Shown here piece after piece: positions 27,401 through 35,366 of a DNA stretch of 64,000 bases. The notes beneath the pieces are model-generated. The model searched no databases and had not been told where the DNA came from. It saw only the letters and a program-made list of their open reading frames with translations. Both the position numbers and the translations under genes were made by a program. The stretch lies in assembly GCA_963726085.1 (NCBI GenBank), contig CAVSAR010000007.1, positions 1 through 64,000 of the forward strand. Reading direction: 5' to 3'. Positions within the stretch are counted from its first letter, which is position 1. Every line of letters begins with the position of its first letter. Origin of the DNA: ZC4RG30 sp963726085 (GTDB taxonomy: Bacteria > Pseudomonadota > Gammaproteobacteria > Steroidobacterales > Steroidobacteraceae).

Positions 27401-29948
27401 GTTGCTGATGTCCATGGCGCGGGTGGTGCTCGAACCGTCCCTGGGCAGTCTGGCTGAACTACTGAGCCGCCCCGCGATCACGCGATCGGCCGAGGCGTTT
27501 GTGCCCGGGCAGCAATCCCCACCAACAGAGCGCGCCGTCCCGGCGGCGCAGAATCCTCGCCATCTGGAGTTCTTCAACGGCTGGGGCGGTTTTGGCGCGC
27601 AGGGCCGCGAATACGCCATTTCCCCCACGCAACCTACGCCTATGCCGTGGTGCAATGTCCTGGCCAACGAGAACTTCGGGGCACTGGTCAGTGAGCGCGG
27701 GTCCATGTGCACCTGGTCGCTCAACAGTCGTGAAAACCAGCTGACCGCCTGGTCCAACGATGCAGTCTGCGACCCTTCGGGCGAGGCGTTTTACCTGCTT
27801 GACGACGAGGTGGATCTCTTTAGTCCCGCCGCGCAGCCGATACGTCACCACGGCGGGCAATACGACGTCGTGCATGGACAGGGATATAGCCGCTTCGATG
27901 TCGTGCTTGGCGGATTGGCCACCAGCATGACCGTCTTCGTGGCGGCAGAGGATCCGGTCAAGGTCTGCACCTTGAAGATCACGAACCAAGGGGTCCAGTC
28001 GCGACGCCTCACCGTGATCTCGTATGTGGAATGGGCCCTGGGGTCCACGCGTACCGGTCCCACGCACGGCGTAGTTACCCACATGGACGCCGCGACTGGC
28101 GCCCAGTTCGCCAGCAACCCGCTGCTGACCGATTTCGGCTCGCGGGTTGCGTTCTGCGATCTGGGCGGGAGGCAACAGTACAACACCGACAGCCGACATG
28201 AATTCCTGGGGCGCAATGGAACCTTGGCGGCGCCTGGCGGCGCCCGCAGTTTCAGCGGCTGGACCGAGCACGAGGGCAGGGGATGGGACCCCTGCTGCGC
28301 GTTTGCGGTAACGCTGGACTTGCAGCCGGGCGCGTCAGAGGAGTTGTGCTTTGTCCTGGGTCAGGAGGCCAATGAGGAACTCGCGCGCCAGCTGATCAAG
28401 AAATATCGCGAGCTCGATCCCGAGGTGGCGCTGGCGCAGGTCCAGGAACGATGGAACCAGTTGCTGGGCTGCATCCAGATCCAGACGCCGGATCGGGCCC
28501 TGGACCTGCTGTTCAATCGCTGGTTGCTATACCAGACCGCTGGCTGCCGCATGTGGGGACGTGCGGCGTTCTACCAGGCGGGCGGTGCCTTTGGATTCAG
28601 GGACCAGCTGCAGGACAGCATGGCAATGACCCTGTGCGCGCCGGCGCAAGTGCGCGCGCATTTGCTGCGCTGTGCCGCCCGCCAGTTCCTTGAGGGAGAC
28701 GTGCAACATTGGTGGCATCCGCCCAGTGGGCGCGGTGTGCGCACGCATTTCTCGGATGATCGAGTCTGGCTGCCCTTCGTGGCCCATCACTACGTCCAGG
28801 TCACCGGCGATGCTGCGGTGCTGGACGAAATCGTGCCTTTCATCGAGGGGCCACCGCTGCCGCTGGAGCAGGAAGACTCACACTACGTGCCCGCCATATC
28901 GGCAGTGACGGCCAGCCTGTACGAACATTGCGCGCGGGCACTGGACGTCAGCCTGAGGTTTGGCGCGCACGAATTGCCGCTGATGGGAGGCGGAGACTGG
29001 AACGACGGCATGAACCGGGTAGGACACGAAGGGCGTGGCGAAAGCGTCTGGCTGGCTTGGTTCCTGATCGATACCTTGCAGCGATTCCTGCCATATGCCG
29101 AGGCGCGTGCTGATCGCGAGCGAGTGCAGCGGTGGCGTGAAGACATCGCCAGGATGAGCCGCGCATGTGAGCGTGAAGCCTGGGATGGCAACTGGTACCG
29201 GCGGGCCTACTTCGATGATGGAACCCCACTGGGGTCGGCAGTGAACCAGGAATGCCGAATCGACTCCTTGGCGCAAAGCTGGGCCGTCCTGTCCGGTGCT
29301 GCGGAACCGGCGCACGCCCGGTCGGCCATGGCGGCGCTGCAGGAACACCTGGTGCGCCCGCAAGAAGGGCTGGTGCTCCTGTTCGAGCCGCCTTTCGATG
29401 TCGCTCCCATGGATCCTGGGTACATCAAGGGCTACTTGCCAGGCTTGCGCGAAAACGGCGGTCAGTTCACTCACGCCGCCATCTGGGTCCTCATGGCCCA
29501 GGCATCCCTGAAGGATGGTGATCGGGTTGCACAGTTACTGGAGATGCTCAATCCGGTCAATCGAAGTGCCACCCAGGATGGTGCGCGCACTTATCGAGTG
29601 GAACCCTACGTGCTGGCGTCGGATATCTATTCTGGCGGCGAGCTGTCGAAGCGCGGCGGTTGGACCTGGTATACCGGCGCGGCGGGATGGTTCTATCGCG
29701 CCATTCTGGAATACGTGCTGGGGCTGAGATTCAGCGCCGACTCATTGCTTGTCGTGCCGTGCGTGCCGCCCGGCTGGGATGGCTTCGAGGTGGCCGTCAG
29801 GCTGCCGGGTCTCGACTATGCAATCCAGATGCAGCGCGGCCGCGCTGGGGAAAGTGCACTGCTATTTGACGGCGCGCGAATGGCAGGTAATGCGGTGCCC
29901 CTGGTCCGTGATAGCCAACGCCATACCGTACTTCTGATCGTCGAGTAA
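21420..29948 (+). CDS. ndvB: cyclic beta-1,2-glucan synthase (NdvB/ChvB type)
   Basis: A 2842-residue inner-membrane enzyme, the usual size for the family. It uses UDP-glucose to start, elongate and cyclise periplasmic beta-1,2-glucans. Visible parts: an N-terminal cytosolic region; membrane helices near residues 405-430 and 435-455; a GT84/GT2-like glucosyltransferase with VLTVDADTRVP near residue 622 and HRWIRGDWQLLPW near 770; more membrane helices around 810-990; a glucoamylase-like domain; and tandem GH94-type domains, the last with GGDWNDGMNRVG near residue 2523, holding the catalytic Asp. The start chosen gives MLTSVLPRR after a weak GAGAA. The frame is uninterrupted for 8.5 kb, in contrast to the left part. 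Confidence 0.93.
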   Translation: MLTSVLPRRLALPADGEEPPAEGELWDGDRLERHGRFLAESSSAFMDTQRLDLTSRLTLNAQALESAYETIVAALRAGRAITPAAEWIVDNFHVVTDQLSDIPLRLTVKVWRDLPAADHPDAIGLPRVLHIALEYLRHTLWQFNPDSLSRLLAGYQDVVSLRMQELWVLYPILRIALIDELRRIAVRVEDSLAARSAADAAADAILSGGWPGQPGPEILAPLHMEGRIISPYIVQLAHRLQGMGERGRPFLDELSRELARRGTTTDDIIQRQHARRSANNLAARNIITSLRTLALFSWRSLFETTSHVELLLRQHSSYTACDRRTRDRYRSCIEELAGATNQDELAITKQTLALMASDTGASLDADLGTWLIGPKRLALEAVLGFPVSGAHRVKRWVIGHSHGLYISSTIALTLLLTLIAAFLGFNWQGLPPPPILVLMLLAIFPLSEVATGFLNRRWLRAFPARHLPRLALESGLDAQLKTLVVVPTMLRSVEDVAVACRQLHVHALANPDPHLYFALLSDWADSTQPSAPTDDLILEAARAQIARLNFDQAQSGALEPKYFLLHRRRQWNASERCYMGWERKRGKLEELNRLLTGHGSTSFLEPVNGHAMLPPGIRYVLTVDADTRVPLGTIKDLVGIAAHPLNRPVLSAQRRVITGYAVLQPRITPLLPGPDERSLYREIVTSGSGVDPYAAAASDLNQDVFGEGLFTGKGLYDVAAWEAVLRDRVPANSLLSHDLFEGLFARCGLVTDIELFEDFPSHSEVAAARNHRWIRGDWQLLPWILGLRGRLPPLGRWKMLDNLRRSLIAPCSVALLIAAFAIRSSTPLVWLIVVLGPWLWPALSTAFGRLVRTPAASSRRTHLRILVADLGEDLARAAVSLALLAQNAWLSMDAIGRALFRLMISRRHLLEWVTAAQSKAHSSTALASFVWPLKSASIVIVVAVSALMAANRDALPVAAPLLVLWWLSPILAQFLSRPLDAHRRELELPEAVANELRAIARLTWTFFEKFVTAEDHHLPPDNFQEDPTPVIAHRSSPTNMGLYLLSSVAARDFGWLGLQELVDRLTATFSTLCVLERFEGHFLNWYDTRTLQPLAPRYVSTVDSGNLAGHLLTLRQACLEFAQGPYLSLRAFSGPLDAVVLCRKALAVAGPVGLDSAGARARLFDGLRDLQLILGGDAATLGEARTILHAASLHVSRLIDSVPASMPANVTRWLQIAGRDIAAHLFDLQQALPAAAALSRSATLGQIAAVEGGAAHCRAMTAALEELADQCQELVAAMSFGFLFDRNRGLFSIGYRVTDQSLDGGYYDLLASEARLASLVAIAKGDVPRSHWFRLGRRLTGGRRRPVLASWSGSMFEYLMPALIMREPRLSLLDQTNGRAVRKQISYGERHRLPWGISESAYNMRDREFTYQYSSFGLPSLGLKRGLAADYVVAPYASALAAMYRPVEAYRNFRDLATRSGQGEYGYYEALDFTAARIPEGKSVAVVRAYMAHHQGMSLVALDNVLQDHTMQARFHSEPRITAADLLLQERSIRFVEAPELVEADVPVSQGPDETLEVSRTVEGHDAPTPLMHLLSNRNYSVMVTDSGAGYSSCRSLAVTRWREDATRDCWGSFIYLYDLDRGRYWSAGFQPTAAVPEDYRVHFNEESVVVARRDGQLRTTMSVVVATDDDGELRRVTLHNDSSRPRRVEVTSYAEIVLAPPRADIAHPGFSNLFIQTEFVAAVGALLATRRPRSDREAPVWAMHVLAGSGDPATDLQYETDRGQFLGRAGSVRDPQALQAGSALSNSAGNVLDPIFSLRTRVVVPPKGSVSVTFATFMATSRDHALGLVEKYRTPTLFEHVSEAAWTFARAELYYLQSSVGEAMLFQTLASHLLVATPQFRVGTDITGGNSLDVTHLWRFSISGDRPILLIRCHGQDDLGFIQQCLRAQEYLRMKRVVIDVVILNERRHSYIQDLQQAIERTARAFTAQSAEGEDRGGIYPLAIAAMSEAEQVLLMSMARVVLEPSLGSLAELLSRPAITRSAEAFVPGQQSPPTERAVPAAQNPRHLEFFNGWGGFGAQGREYAISPTQPTPMPWCNVLANENFGALVSERGSMCTWSLNSRENQLTAWSNDAVCDPSGEAFYLLDDEVDLFSPAAQPIRHHGGQYDVVHGQGYSRFDVVLGGLATSMTVFVAAEDPVKVCTLKITNQGVQSRRLTVISYVEWALGSTRTGPTHGVVTHMDAATGAQFASNPLLTDFGSRVAFCDLGGRQQYNTDSRHEFLGRNGTLAAPGGARSFSGWTEHEGRGWDPCCAFAVTLDLQPGASEELCFVLGQEANEELARQLIKKYRELDPEVALAQVQERWNQLLGCIQIQTPDRALDLLFNRWLLYQTAGCRMWGRAAFYQAGGAFGFRDQLQDSMAMTLCAPAQVRAHLLRCAARQFLEGDVQHWWHPPSGRGVRTHFSDDRVWLPFVAHHYVQVTGDAAVLDEIVPFIEGPPLPLEQEDSHYVPAISAVTASLYEHCARALDVSLRFGAHELPLMGGGDWNDGMNRVGHEGRGESVWLAWFLIDTLQRFLPYAEARADRERVQRWREDIARMSRACEREAWDGNWYRRAYFDDGTPLGSAVNQECRIDSLAQSWAVLSGAAEPAHARSAMAALQEHLVRPQEGLVLLFEPPFDVAPMDPGYIKGYLPGLRENGGQFTHAAIWVLMAQASLKDGDRVAQLLEMLNPVNRSATQDGARTYRVEPYVLASDIYSGGELSKRGGWTWYTGAAGWFYRAILEYVLGLRFSADSLLVVPCVPPGWDGFEVAVRLPGLDYAIQMQRGRAGESALLFDGARMAGNAVPLVRDSQRHTVLLIVE

Positions 29949-30059
29949 GCACTGCCGATCCCGGTTGTCCGGAACAACAAAGCGCCCGACCGCAGGCATT
30001 GCGACGATGGACGCAACCATCAGGGGAACTCCCACCAGCCAAGTAAAAAACAGCTTCAT
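29862..30059 (-). CDS. small membrane protein
   Basis: 65 residues starting MKLFFTWLVGVPLMVASIVAMP, one clear transmembrane helix or uncleaved signal, followed by a short polar tail with two cysteines. GGAGG lies 6 bases upstream of the ATG, a strong start. The 3' end runs 87 bp antisense into the end of the glucan synthase gene. Function unknown. Confidence 0.6.
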   Translation of the reverse strand: MKLFFTWLVGVPLMVASIVAMPAVGRFVVPDNRDRQCLLDDQKYGMALAITDQGHRITCHSRAVK

Positions 30060-30552
30060 GTATGCCTCCTGCAGATGGCATGCATTTTTTACTCTCGGCG
30101 GCGTGGCCGCCATAGGACTGGCGGCCGAAGAGTTTCAGGCACAGGAAGCGTCGCCCGTCAGAATCGTCTTACAGGATGAGCGGTCCTGCGCATGCCAGAA
30201 AGCACCTACAAGAACATGCGAAGAAAGCGCTTTGGGTAGGTACTAATATCAAACACAGGTCACGCCGCGCTGCTTGCACTCCGGGGATCACGGAACGAAT
30301 CTTGAAGCGAATTTGCGGTGCGGCGTGACCTACCCCAATCCCGCAGATCACACGACCGTGATCGTGGCCTGTCTGCCGTAACCCCGGCACCTGCGTCCTG
30401 GTTCCATTCGCTGTCGTACGTTCGAGGGCAGGTGATGCGCCGGGAACCCCTCCCTCCGCCGTACGCAAGTCGTACAGGATCTTGGCTGGTCTTCCTACAG
30501 ATGCGCTGCGCGTACTTGGGTACAAATACCCCAACTTGTGCGAGGGATTTGT
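30060..30552. other. intergenic region with a long inverted repeat
   Basis: 493 bp with no convincing gene. It contains the 12-bp inverted repeat at 30257-30331, a CCTACAG heptamer at 30494-30500, and a TTGGGTA-CAAA-TACCC dyad around 30517 just upstream of the next gene, which may form part of its promoter. Confidence 0.5.
30257..30331. repeat. 12-bp inverted repeat with 51-nt spacer
   Basis: AGGTCACGCCGC at 30257-30268 is exactly inverted at 30320-30331. The spacer has no gene. It could be a small mobile palindrome or a structured RNA; no poly-T follows it, so it is not a typical terminator. Confidence 0.55.
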
Positions 30553-30813
30553 ATGGATCACAGAGAAATGCTGATTCGCTTGTGGCATCAACTGAACGTC
30601 CCGGGAGAAACCATCGCGGCCTGTTCGCGCGAGTACGACCTGCTGTGTCCCCATTGCCAGCTGGCAGGTCGCGGCGCCGTGCACCTGGTCATCCTTTCAG
30701 ACAACACAGGCTTTCAATGCGCCGATGTCGGTCACAAATACCGGGCATTTCGAAGTGTGCAGCCCCCGTTCACGCCACGCGTGACCAATGCATGGGCGAT
30801 TTCGTCAGCCTGA
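30553..30813 (+). CDS. hypothetical protein with CPHC motif
   Basis: 86 residues from ATG 30553 (GAGGG about 7 bases upstream). A CPHC pair near residue 32 with another cysteine near residue 55 (FQCADVGHKYRAF) suggests a small zinc ribbon. I do not recognise the family. It stands alone, facing the convergent BON-domain gene, at the edge of the stress-gene block. Confidence 0.55.
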   Translation: MDHREMLIRLWHQLNVPGETIAACSREYDLLCPHCQLAGRGAVHLVILSDNTGFQCADVGHKYRAFRSVQPPFTPRVTNAWAISSA

Positions 30814-30882
30814 AAATGGCAAAGAGATCCACGGCGGGAAGGCGTTCGCCGTGGACCCCTGTGCGGTCAAACAAGAACCTTC

Positions 30883-31197
30883 CTAGGGCTTGACGATCAG
30901 GTCGCTATGCACGGACTTGACGTTTTCGGTGCCCTTGGCGATCGCGATCGCGCGGTCGGCCTGGGCCTGGGTCTCAACGGTGCCTTTCAGATAAACCACA
31001 CCGTTGTCATCGGTATCGACATGGATGTTAGTGAGACTGCTCACGTGCTCTGCCGCCAGTTTGGTCTTGATCGAAGCGGTGACCGTCGAATCCTTGACGA
31101 AGGCAGTCGGATGGGCAGTGTCTGTGTCCGCAAGCACAGTGACCGGGCCGCAAAGGGCACCGATCACAAGTGCCGGGAGCACATATGACGATTTCAT
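30883..31197 (-). CDS. BON-domain periplasmic protein (OsmY-like)
   Basis: 104 residues: a signal peptide (MKSSYVLPALVIGALCGPVTVLA), then one BON domain (TVTASIKTKLAAEHVSSLTNIHV, GVVYLKGTVETQAQADRAIAIAKG, VKSVHSDLIVKP). BON proteins such as OsmY bind phospholipid or other hydrophobic ligands in the periplasm and are induced by osmotic stress. The start at 31197 fits the signal peptide, with GAGGT about 9 bases upstream. It is the last of three small same-strand stress genes. Confidence 0.85.
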   Translation of the reverse strand: MKSSYVLPALVIGALCGPVTVLADTDTAHPTAFVKDSTVTASIKTKLAAEHVSSLTNIHVDTDDNGVVYLKGTVETQAQADRAIAIAKGTENVKSVHSDLIVKP

Positions 31198-31243
31198 GAT
31201 GTTGTACCTCATTTGGTTGTTAGGAAAATGACGGGACAGCAGG

Positions 31244-31441
31244 TCAATTCTTATCGCGCCGCTTGTCATTGGTCTCCTCGATGGCTTCCTCGGCGTCGCC
31301 ATAGCTTTTCTGGACCTTGCCTTCGACCTGCTTGGCTAGTCCCTTGCTTTGCTGCCGCGCGCTGCCAAACACCTTGCCAATGTCAGCCTGTACCTTGCCT
31401 GCAGCCTGTTTGGCGGAGCCCCGCACCTGGTTTCTGTTCAT
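31244..31441 (-). CDS. CsbD family stress protein
   Basis: 65 residues beginning MNRNQVRGSAKQAAGKVQAD with a second similar helix (KQVEGKVQKSYGDAEEAIEE), the standard CsbD layout of four short helices. CsbD-like proteins are small, charged, general-stress-induced and of unknown mechanism. GAGGA precedes the ATG. Located between the BON and PRC-barrel genes, on the same strand. Confidence 0.88.
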   Translation of the reverse strand: MNRNQVRGSAKQAAGKVQADIGKVFGSARQQSKGLAKQVEGKVQKSYGDAEEAIEETNDKRRDKN

Positions 31442-31567
31442 TGTGAAGTCCTCTGGAGTTGGTGAACGCGCCAGTAATTTCCTGGTGAGTCTATTAGCTG
31501 CGTTTCGTTGTCGACGCGGTACCGGCGTAGCACCTGCGCTGCTGTCGTCAGCTTCCTACAGCGCCGG

Positions 31568-31602
31568 AAAAAACAGCAGGCGGGCCGAGGGCCCGCCTGC
31601 TG
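31568..31602 (-). terminator. rho-independent terminator downstream of the PRC-barrel gene
   Basis: A perfect 12-bp stem (CAGCAGGCGGGC, 31574-31585, with 31591-31602) and a 5-nt loop. On the minus strand it is followed by six T. It lies 30 bp after the PRC-barrel stop. Confidence 0.85.
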
Positions 31603-31633
31603 TGACGCCGAATTGTAAGATGCGGACGGTCGA

Positions 31634-31996
31634 CTACATCTTGTTCGGCGCGTAGTAGTAGTCCATCGCGCGAGTGCGGTACGCCATGGCATCACCTTCG
31701 GTCAGCGCCTCCAGGGAGTCTGCCGGGGCCGCCTCCAGTTGCTCCCTGGTGTATGCAACGCTGTAGCTGCCGTCTTCCGGGCTATAGTCCAGGGCGCCCC
31801 AGGGCAGGGGATGATACTTTTCCGCCATGTCGAGGAACCCGCCGAAGCCAACCACGGCGAACAGGACGTTGTTGGACAGCTTGTCCAGGACAATATCCTC
31901 GATGTGCCCGATCTTGCGGCCCGACAGGTCGCGTACAGGAGTGCCGATCACTTTCGTGGCAGTGATCGCTGAGGTGTGTCCGCTGGCAGTAGTCAT
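31634..31996 (-). CDS. PRC-barrel domain protein
   Basis: 120 residues. The start at 31996 has AAGGAG at ideal spacing. TKVIGTPVRDLSGRKIGHIEDIVLDK and VLFAVVGFGGFLDMAEKYHPLPW form the PRC-barrel, a fold also found in the photosynthetic reaction centre H subunit and RimM. Stand-alone versions are common near BON and CsbD stress genes, with unknown function. Its own terminator follows. Confidence 0.85.
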   Translation of the reverse strand: MTTASGHTSAITATKVIGTPVRDLSGRKIGHIEDIVLDKLSNNVLFAVVGFGGFLDMAEKYHPLPWGALDYSPEDGSYSVAYTREQLEAAPADSLEALTEGDAMAYRTRAMDYYYAPNKM

Positions 31997-32108
31997 TGCA
32001 GATCTCCTTGTGCAACTTACCGGCGGCAAGCCTAAGACAGTAGCCAGGCGCGCCCAGCCAGCCCAGGCCACCAGTTCCTGTCGGCGTCGGCTTACGCCGT
32101 GCGATTGA

Positions 32109-32501
32109 TCAGCGCGACATCAACCCGCGGATCGCGACGATCAGCTCATCGATTTCGCCTGACTTGAGCACATAAGCTGCCGCGCCAGCTTCGCGTGCCT
32201 TGCGCATCAGCTCTGGGTTCGAGTGGCCACTGTGGATGATGAAGTGGGTAGACGGGTGTTCCCGGCACAGGGTCGGCAGGCGCGGCAGGACGGAGCCGCC
32301 ACGAAGCTGCATGTCCAGTATGGCCACGTGGGCCTGGTGCTCGGCAATCAGGGGCGAGACCTGCTCGAGGTAGGCGGTGGACGCCGCGCAGTGGAGGTCT
32401 GCCTCCTCGTTGATCAATGGTGCCATCAATGCCCGCAAGTCGTCGTTGTCTTCCGCCACGACGATCCGGATGACGTCCTCTGAGTCATGCTGCCTATCCA
32501 T
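32109..32501 (-). CDS. stand-alone response-regulator receiver domain
   Basis: 130 residues with a single REC domain: acidic pocket VVAEDNDD near residue 18, phosphoacceptor Asp in VAILDMQLRG near 63, the Thr/Ser position in IIHSGHS, and Lys in YVLKSG near 112. No output domain. It overlaps the 3' end of the hybrid kinase gene by 8 bp and ends the TonB-YfiR-kinase-REC operon, so it is probably that kinase's phosphorylation partner. Confidence 0.85.
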   Translation of the reverse strand: MDRQHDSEDVIRIVVAEDNDDLRALMAPLINEEADLHCAASTAYLEQVSPLIAEHQAHVAILDMQLRGGSVLPRLPTLCREHPSTHFIIHSGHSNPELMRKAREAGAAAYVLKSGEIDELIVAIRGLMSR

Positions 32502-34770
32502 GCACGGTGTCCTGTGGCGCTTTGCCGCTGGCCTGTCGCTGGCTCAGGAATTCCCTGACCAGATGCTCCACTCGCTCCGGGTCTGCCGGCTTGGTCATGT
32601 GAAAGTTAAAGCCCGCATTGACCGCACGCTGGATGTCCTCCTTCTGTCCCCATCCGGTGACGGCCAGCAGCAGCGCGGCCTTGCCCCAGTCCGTCTGCCG
32701 GACCAGCTGCGCCGCCTCGTAGCCGGTCATGTCCGGCATGCCGATATCCAGGATCATCACGTCGGGGCGCTCCAGTTCGCCTACTTGCAGGGCCTGTTCA
32801 CCGGAATAGGCCATGAAGGTCGAATGACCGCAGCTGCCCAGCACCATGGCTAGCGAATTGGCGGCATCACGGTTGTCGTCGACGACCAGGATTTTGCCAC
32901 GCGGTCCGTCCACCAGTTGCCGTACCGGAGGGGTTACGCGTGCCGCGGCTTTGCTCTCGATAAGGTTGCCGGGCAGGCGGATCGTGAACGTGCTGCCTTG
33001 GCCGTGGCCATCGCTGGCTGCCTCTACCGATCCGCCATGCAGGTTTACCAGCCCCTTGACCAGCGCAAGTCCGATGCCCAGGCCGCCCTCCGAGCGATCA
33101 ATGGCGGAATCCACCTGGGAAAACATCTCGAAAATCTTGGGCAGGACGCTGGCATCAATACCGATGCCCGAGTCCGTCACCGCGAAGGTCACGCTTGCCG
33201 GCGAACACTGGATGTCCAGCGCGATTCGTCCGCCCGGATCGGTGTACTTGGCGGCATTGGTGAGCAGGTTGGAAAGCGCCTGTGACATCCTCAGGGGGTC
33301 CACCAGCAGTTCGGCATTGTCTGCGGGCAGATGCACGGTCAGTTCGTGATGCTTTGAGTCAATGAGCGGTTGTGCCGTCTCCAGCGCGGCACTGACCAGT
33401 GCCGACACCGCGACCGGTTCCCTCCTGAGCTCTACGCGGCCGCGCGTAATGCGCGACAATTCCAGCAGGTCGTCCAGCAGCAGCGCCATGCGGGTGACCT
33501 GGCGCGCGATGATCTCGCGCGCCGCTTTGACCTGCGCCTCGTCCAGCCCCTTGACGCCCAAAAGCCGGGCAGCGTGGCGGATGGGCGCCAGTGGATTGCG
33601 CAATTCGTGGGCAAGGGTGGCGAGGAATTCGTCCTTGCGCCGATCCGCCTCGCGCAGTGCTTCTTCCGTCTTCTTGATGCGGCTGACATCGAGGTTGATT
33701 CCGGCCCAGCCGGTCGGCTTCCCGTCGGCATCGCGCATCTGGACGCCCTGCGCCAGGATGGGATGATAGTGCCCGTCCGCACCTTTGAACCGGACCTCCC
33801 GATACCACATGCCGCCGGTTCTGACGCACTCCTGCCACGCCGAGACGGTCGCCTGCACGTCATCCGGGTGCAGAAGATCGCTCCAGCCTAGGTCCGAGCA
33901 CTGCTTCTGGGAAATGCCCAGCAAATTGAGGAACGAGTCGCTCGCGTAGATATTGCGTCCATTGGCGTCCGTGACCCACACGCCATAATCAATGGACTCG
34001 CCAATGGCACGATAAAGTTTTTCGCTCTGACGCAGCGCTTGGGTGCGCTCCTGTGCCTCGTCGAGCACGCTGTTGAATGCCTTCACCACCAGCGAAAACT
34101 CCTCAAGCGGGGTATCCGGTGCACGCAGGGTGGGGTCCCTGCGAGTCACGATTTCGTTGGCCACGGTGGCCAACGTTTCCACTGGCCCGGTGATGCTTCG
34201 ACGCAAGGCAGAGGAAAGTGCCAGCGCGACCGCCATGCTCATCAGCATGATCATGCCGAGGATCCGTAAATACGCGTAGACATGTCCCCACACGTCGTAG
34301 GTTGCGACCAGGTAGATCGTGCCTAGGGTTTCTCCGTTCTGCTTGATCTGGCGGAAAATCCACATCTTGCCGGCGCCTACTTGGGCCCCGGTTGCCACCA
34401 ACGGCAGCCGGCCGGGTGGTCGGGTCGTGCCCTGGCGCACGAATGTCGCGTAGAGATCCCCATTCGGGGAATAAAGCGCCGCGATCAGGACTGCAGGCTT
34501 CGCGCTCAGGGCGGCCAGGTTTTTCTCGGCACGCTTCTGGTCTTCGAACGCGAGGGCCGGTGCAACTGACAGGCCCAGTATGTCGGCCTCGGTAGACAGA
34601 TCCAATTCAAGGGATTGCCTATATGCGGTGAGGTCATGGCGCAGCAGAGCGATGCCGGTGGTCAATAAGGCTGCAGCGGTGGTCAGCATGAGTACCAGTG
34701 TCAGGTTACCCCGTACCGAGGAGAAGCGGCCGAACACCGAAACCAGTGCGCCTTCGCGGGGGCTATTCAT
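32494..34770 (-). CDS. hybrid sensor histidine kinase (periplasmic sensor, HAMP, PAS, HisKA, HATPase, REC)
   Basis: 758 residues. Two membrane helices (residues about 15-38 and 170-192) flank a periplasmic domain resembling CHASE8. HAMP, a PAS domain (YRAIGESIDYGVWVTDANGRN), HisKA with phospho-acceptor His in ATLAHELRNPLAPIRH, HATPase (N-box LTNAAKYT, DSGIGI, GGLGIGLALVKG) and a C-terminal REC (ILVVDDNRDAANS, ILDIGMPDMTG) follow. The ATG at 34770 overlaps the YfiR stop (ATGA). It probably receives its signal through the YfiR-like periplasmic protein encoded just upstream. Confidence 0.92.
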   Translation of the reverse strand: MNSPREGALVSVFGRFSSVRGNLTLVLMLTTAAALLTTGIALLRHDLTAYRQSLELDLSTEADILGLSVAPALAFEDQKRAEKNLAALSAKPAVLIAALYSPNGDLYATFVRQGTTRPPGRLPLVATGAQVGAGKMWIFRQIKQNGETLGTIYLVATYDVWGHVYAYLRILGMIMLMSMAVALALSSALRRSITGPVETLATVANEIVTRRDPTLRAPDTPLEEFSLVVKAFNSVLDEAQERTQALRQSEKLYRAIGESIDYGVWVTDANGRNIYASDSFLNLLGISQKQCSDLGWSDLLHPDDVQATVSAWQECVRTGGMWYREVRFKGADGHYHPILAQGVQMRDADGKPTGWAGINLDVSRIKKTEEALREADRRKDEFLATLAHELRNPLAPIRHAARLLGVKGLDEAQVKAAREIIARQVTRMALLLDDLLELSRITRGRVELRREPVAVSALVSAALETAQPLIDSKHHELTVHLPADNAELLVDPLRMSQALSNLLTNAAKYTDPGGRIALDIQCSPASVTFAVTDSGIGIDASVLPKIFEMFSQVDSAIDRSEGGLGIGLALVKGLVNLHGGSVEAASDGHGQGSTFTIRLPGNLIESKAAARVTPPVRQLVDGPRGKILVVDDNRDAANSLAMVLGSCGHSTFMAYSGEQALQVGELERPDVMILDIGMPDMTGYEAAQLVRQTDWGKAALLLAVTGWGQKEDIQRAVNAGFNFHMTKPADPERVEHLVREFLSQRQASGKAPQDTVHG

Positions 34771-35366
34771 TGCTTGGCCTGGTTTTCTAACCACGATCGT
34801 CCACCCTGGACCCGGGCCGCGACGGCCAGTAGGTCTGAGCTGATGACCAGTCCTGCTCGCTGTGCAGCTGCGATCGACACTTCGAATCTGACGCGGCGAT
34901 CCACCTCGAGAAAATTGATAGAACTGCCGGCATCCAGACCATGTTCCTCGTCCGTGATCACCAGCCTGCCTTTGCCGCCCGCGGCCTGGAGCACGTTTTT
35001 GAGATCGGCACGATGATCGGGCCCAACGTAGAGAATCTGGGCATCCGCAGTGTCCTTGACGTTGGAAATCCTGCGAACCCTGACCGGTCGATCGTGCAGT
35101 GTGCGTTCAGCGAGCAGCGATTCAAGCCGCGACGCGATCTCGTCTGATCCCATCACGGCGATGGTGAATGACTGGGCGGACGCGGGATCGCGCGTCCAAT
35201 CGACATATGCTGCGAAGCGATAGATGAATGCCGCTTTAACCGAGGCCTCCGAATAGGGTTCGGCCGCAGCGCCGCCAAGGCTGAATCCCAGTGCCACAAT
35301 TCCGCAGAGCGCCCCCACGCTGCCAGCAAATCGCTGGCGAAACGTTGCCATTTGGGCTCTGGTCAC
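34767..35366 (-). CDS. YfiR family (DUF4154) periplasmic protein
   Basis: 199 residues from GTG 35366, which overlaps the TonB-receptor stop (GTGA); ATG 35351 is an alternative. A signal peptide (LCGIVALGFSLGGAAA) is followed by the YfiR fold (SEASVKAAFIYRFAAYVDW, VMGSDEIASRLESLL, QILYVG, RLVITDEEHGLDAGSSINFLEVDRRVRFEVS). In Pseudomonas YfiR restrains a membrane diguanylate cyclase; here its coupled partner is instead a histidine kinase. Confidence 0.87.
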   Translation of the reverse strand: MTRAQMATFRQRFAGSVGALCGIVALGFSLGGAAAEPYSEASVKAAFIYRFAAYVDWTRDPASAQSFTIAVMGSDEIASRLESLLAERTLHDRPVRVRRISNVKDTADAQILYVGPDHRADLKNVLQAAGGKGRLVITDEEHGLDAGSSINFLEVDRRVRFEVSIAAAQRAGLVISSDLLAVAARVQGGRSWLENQAKQ

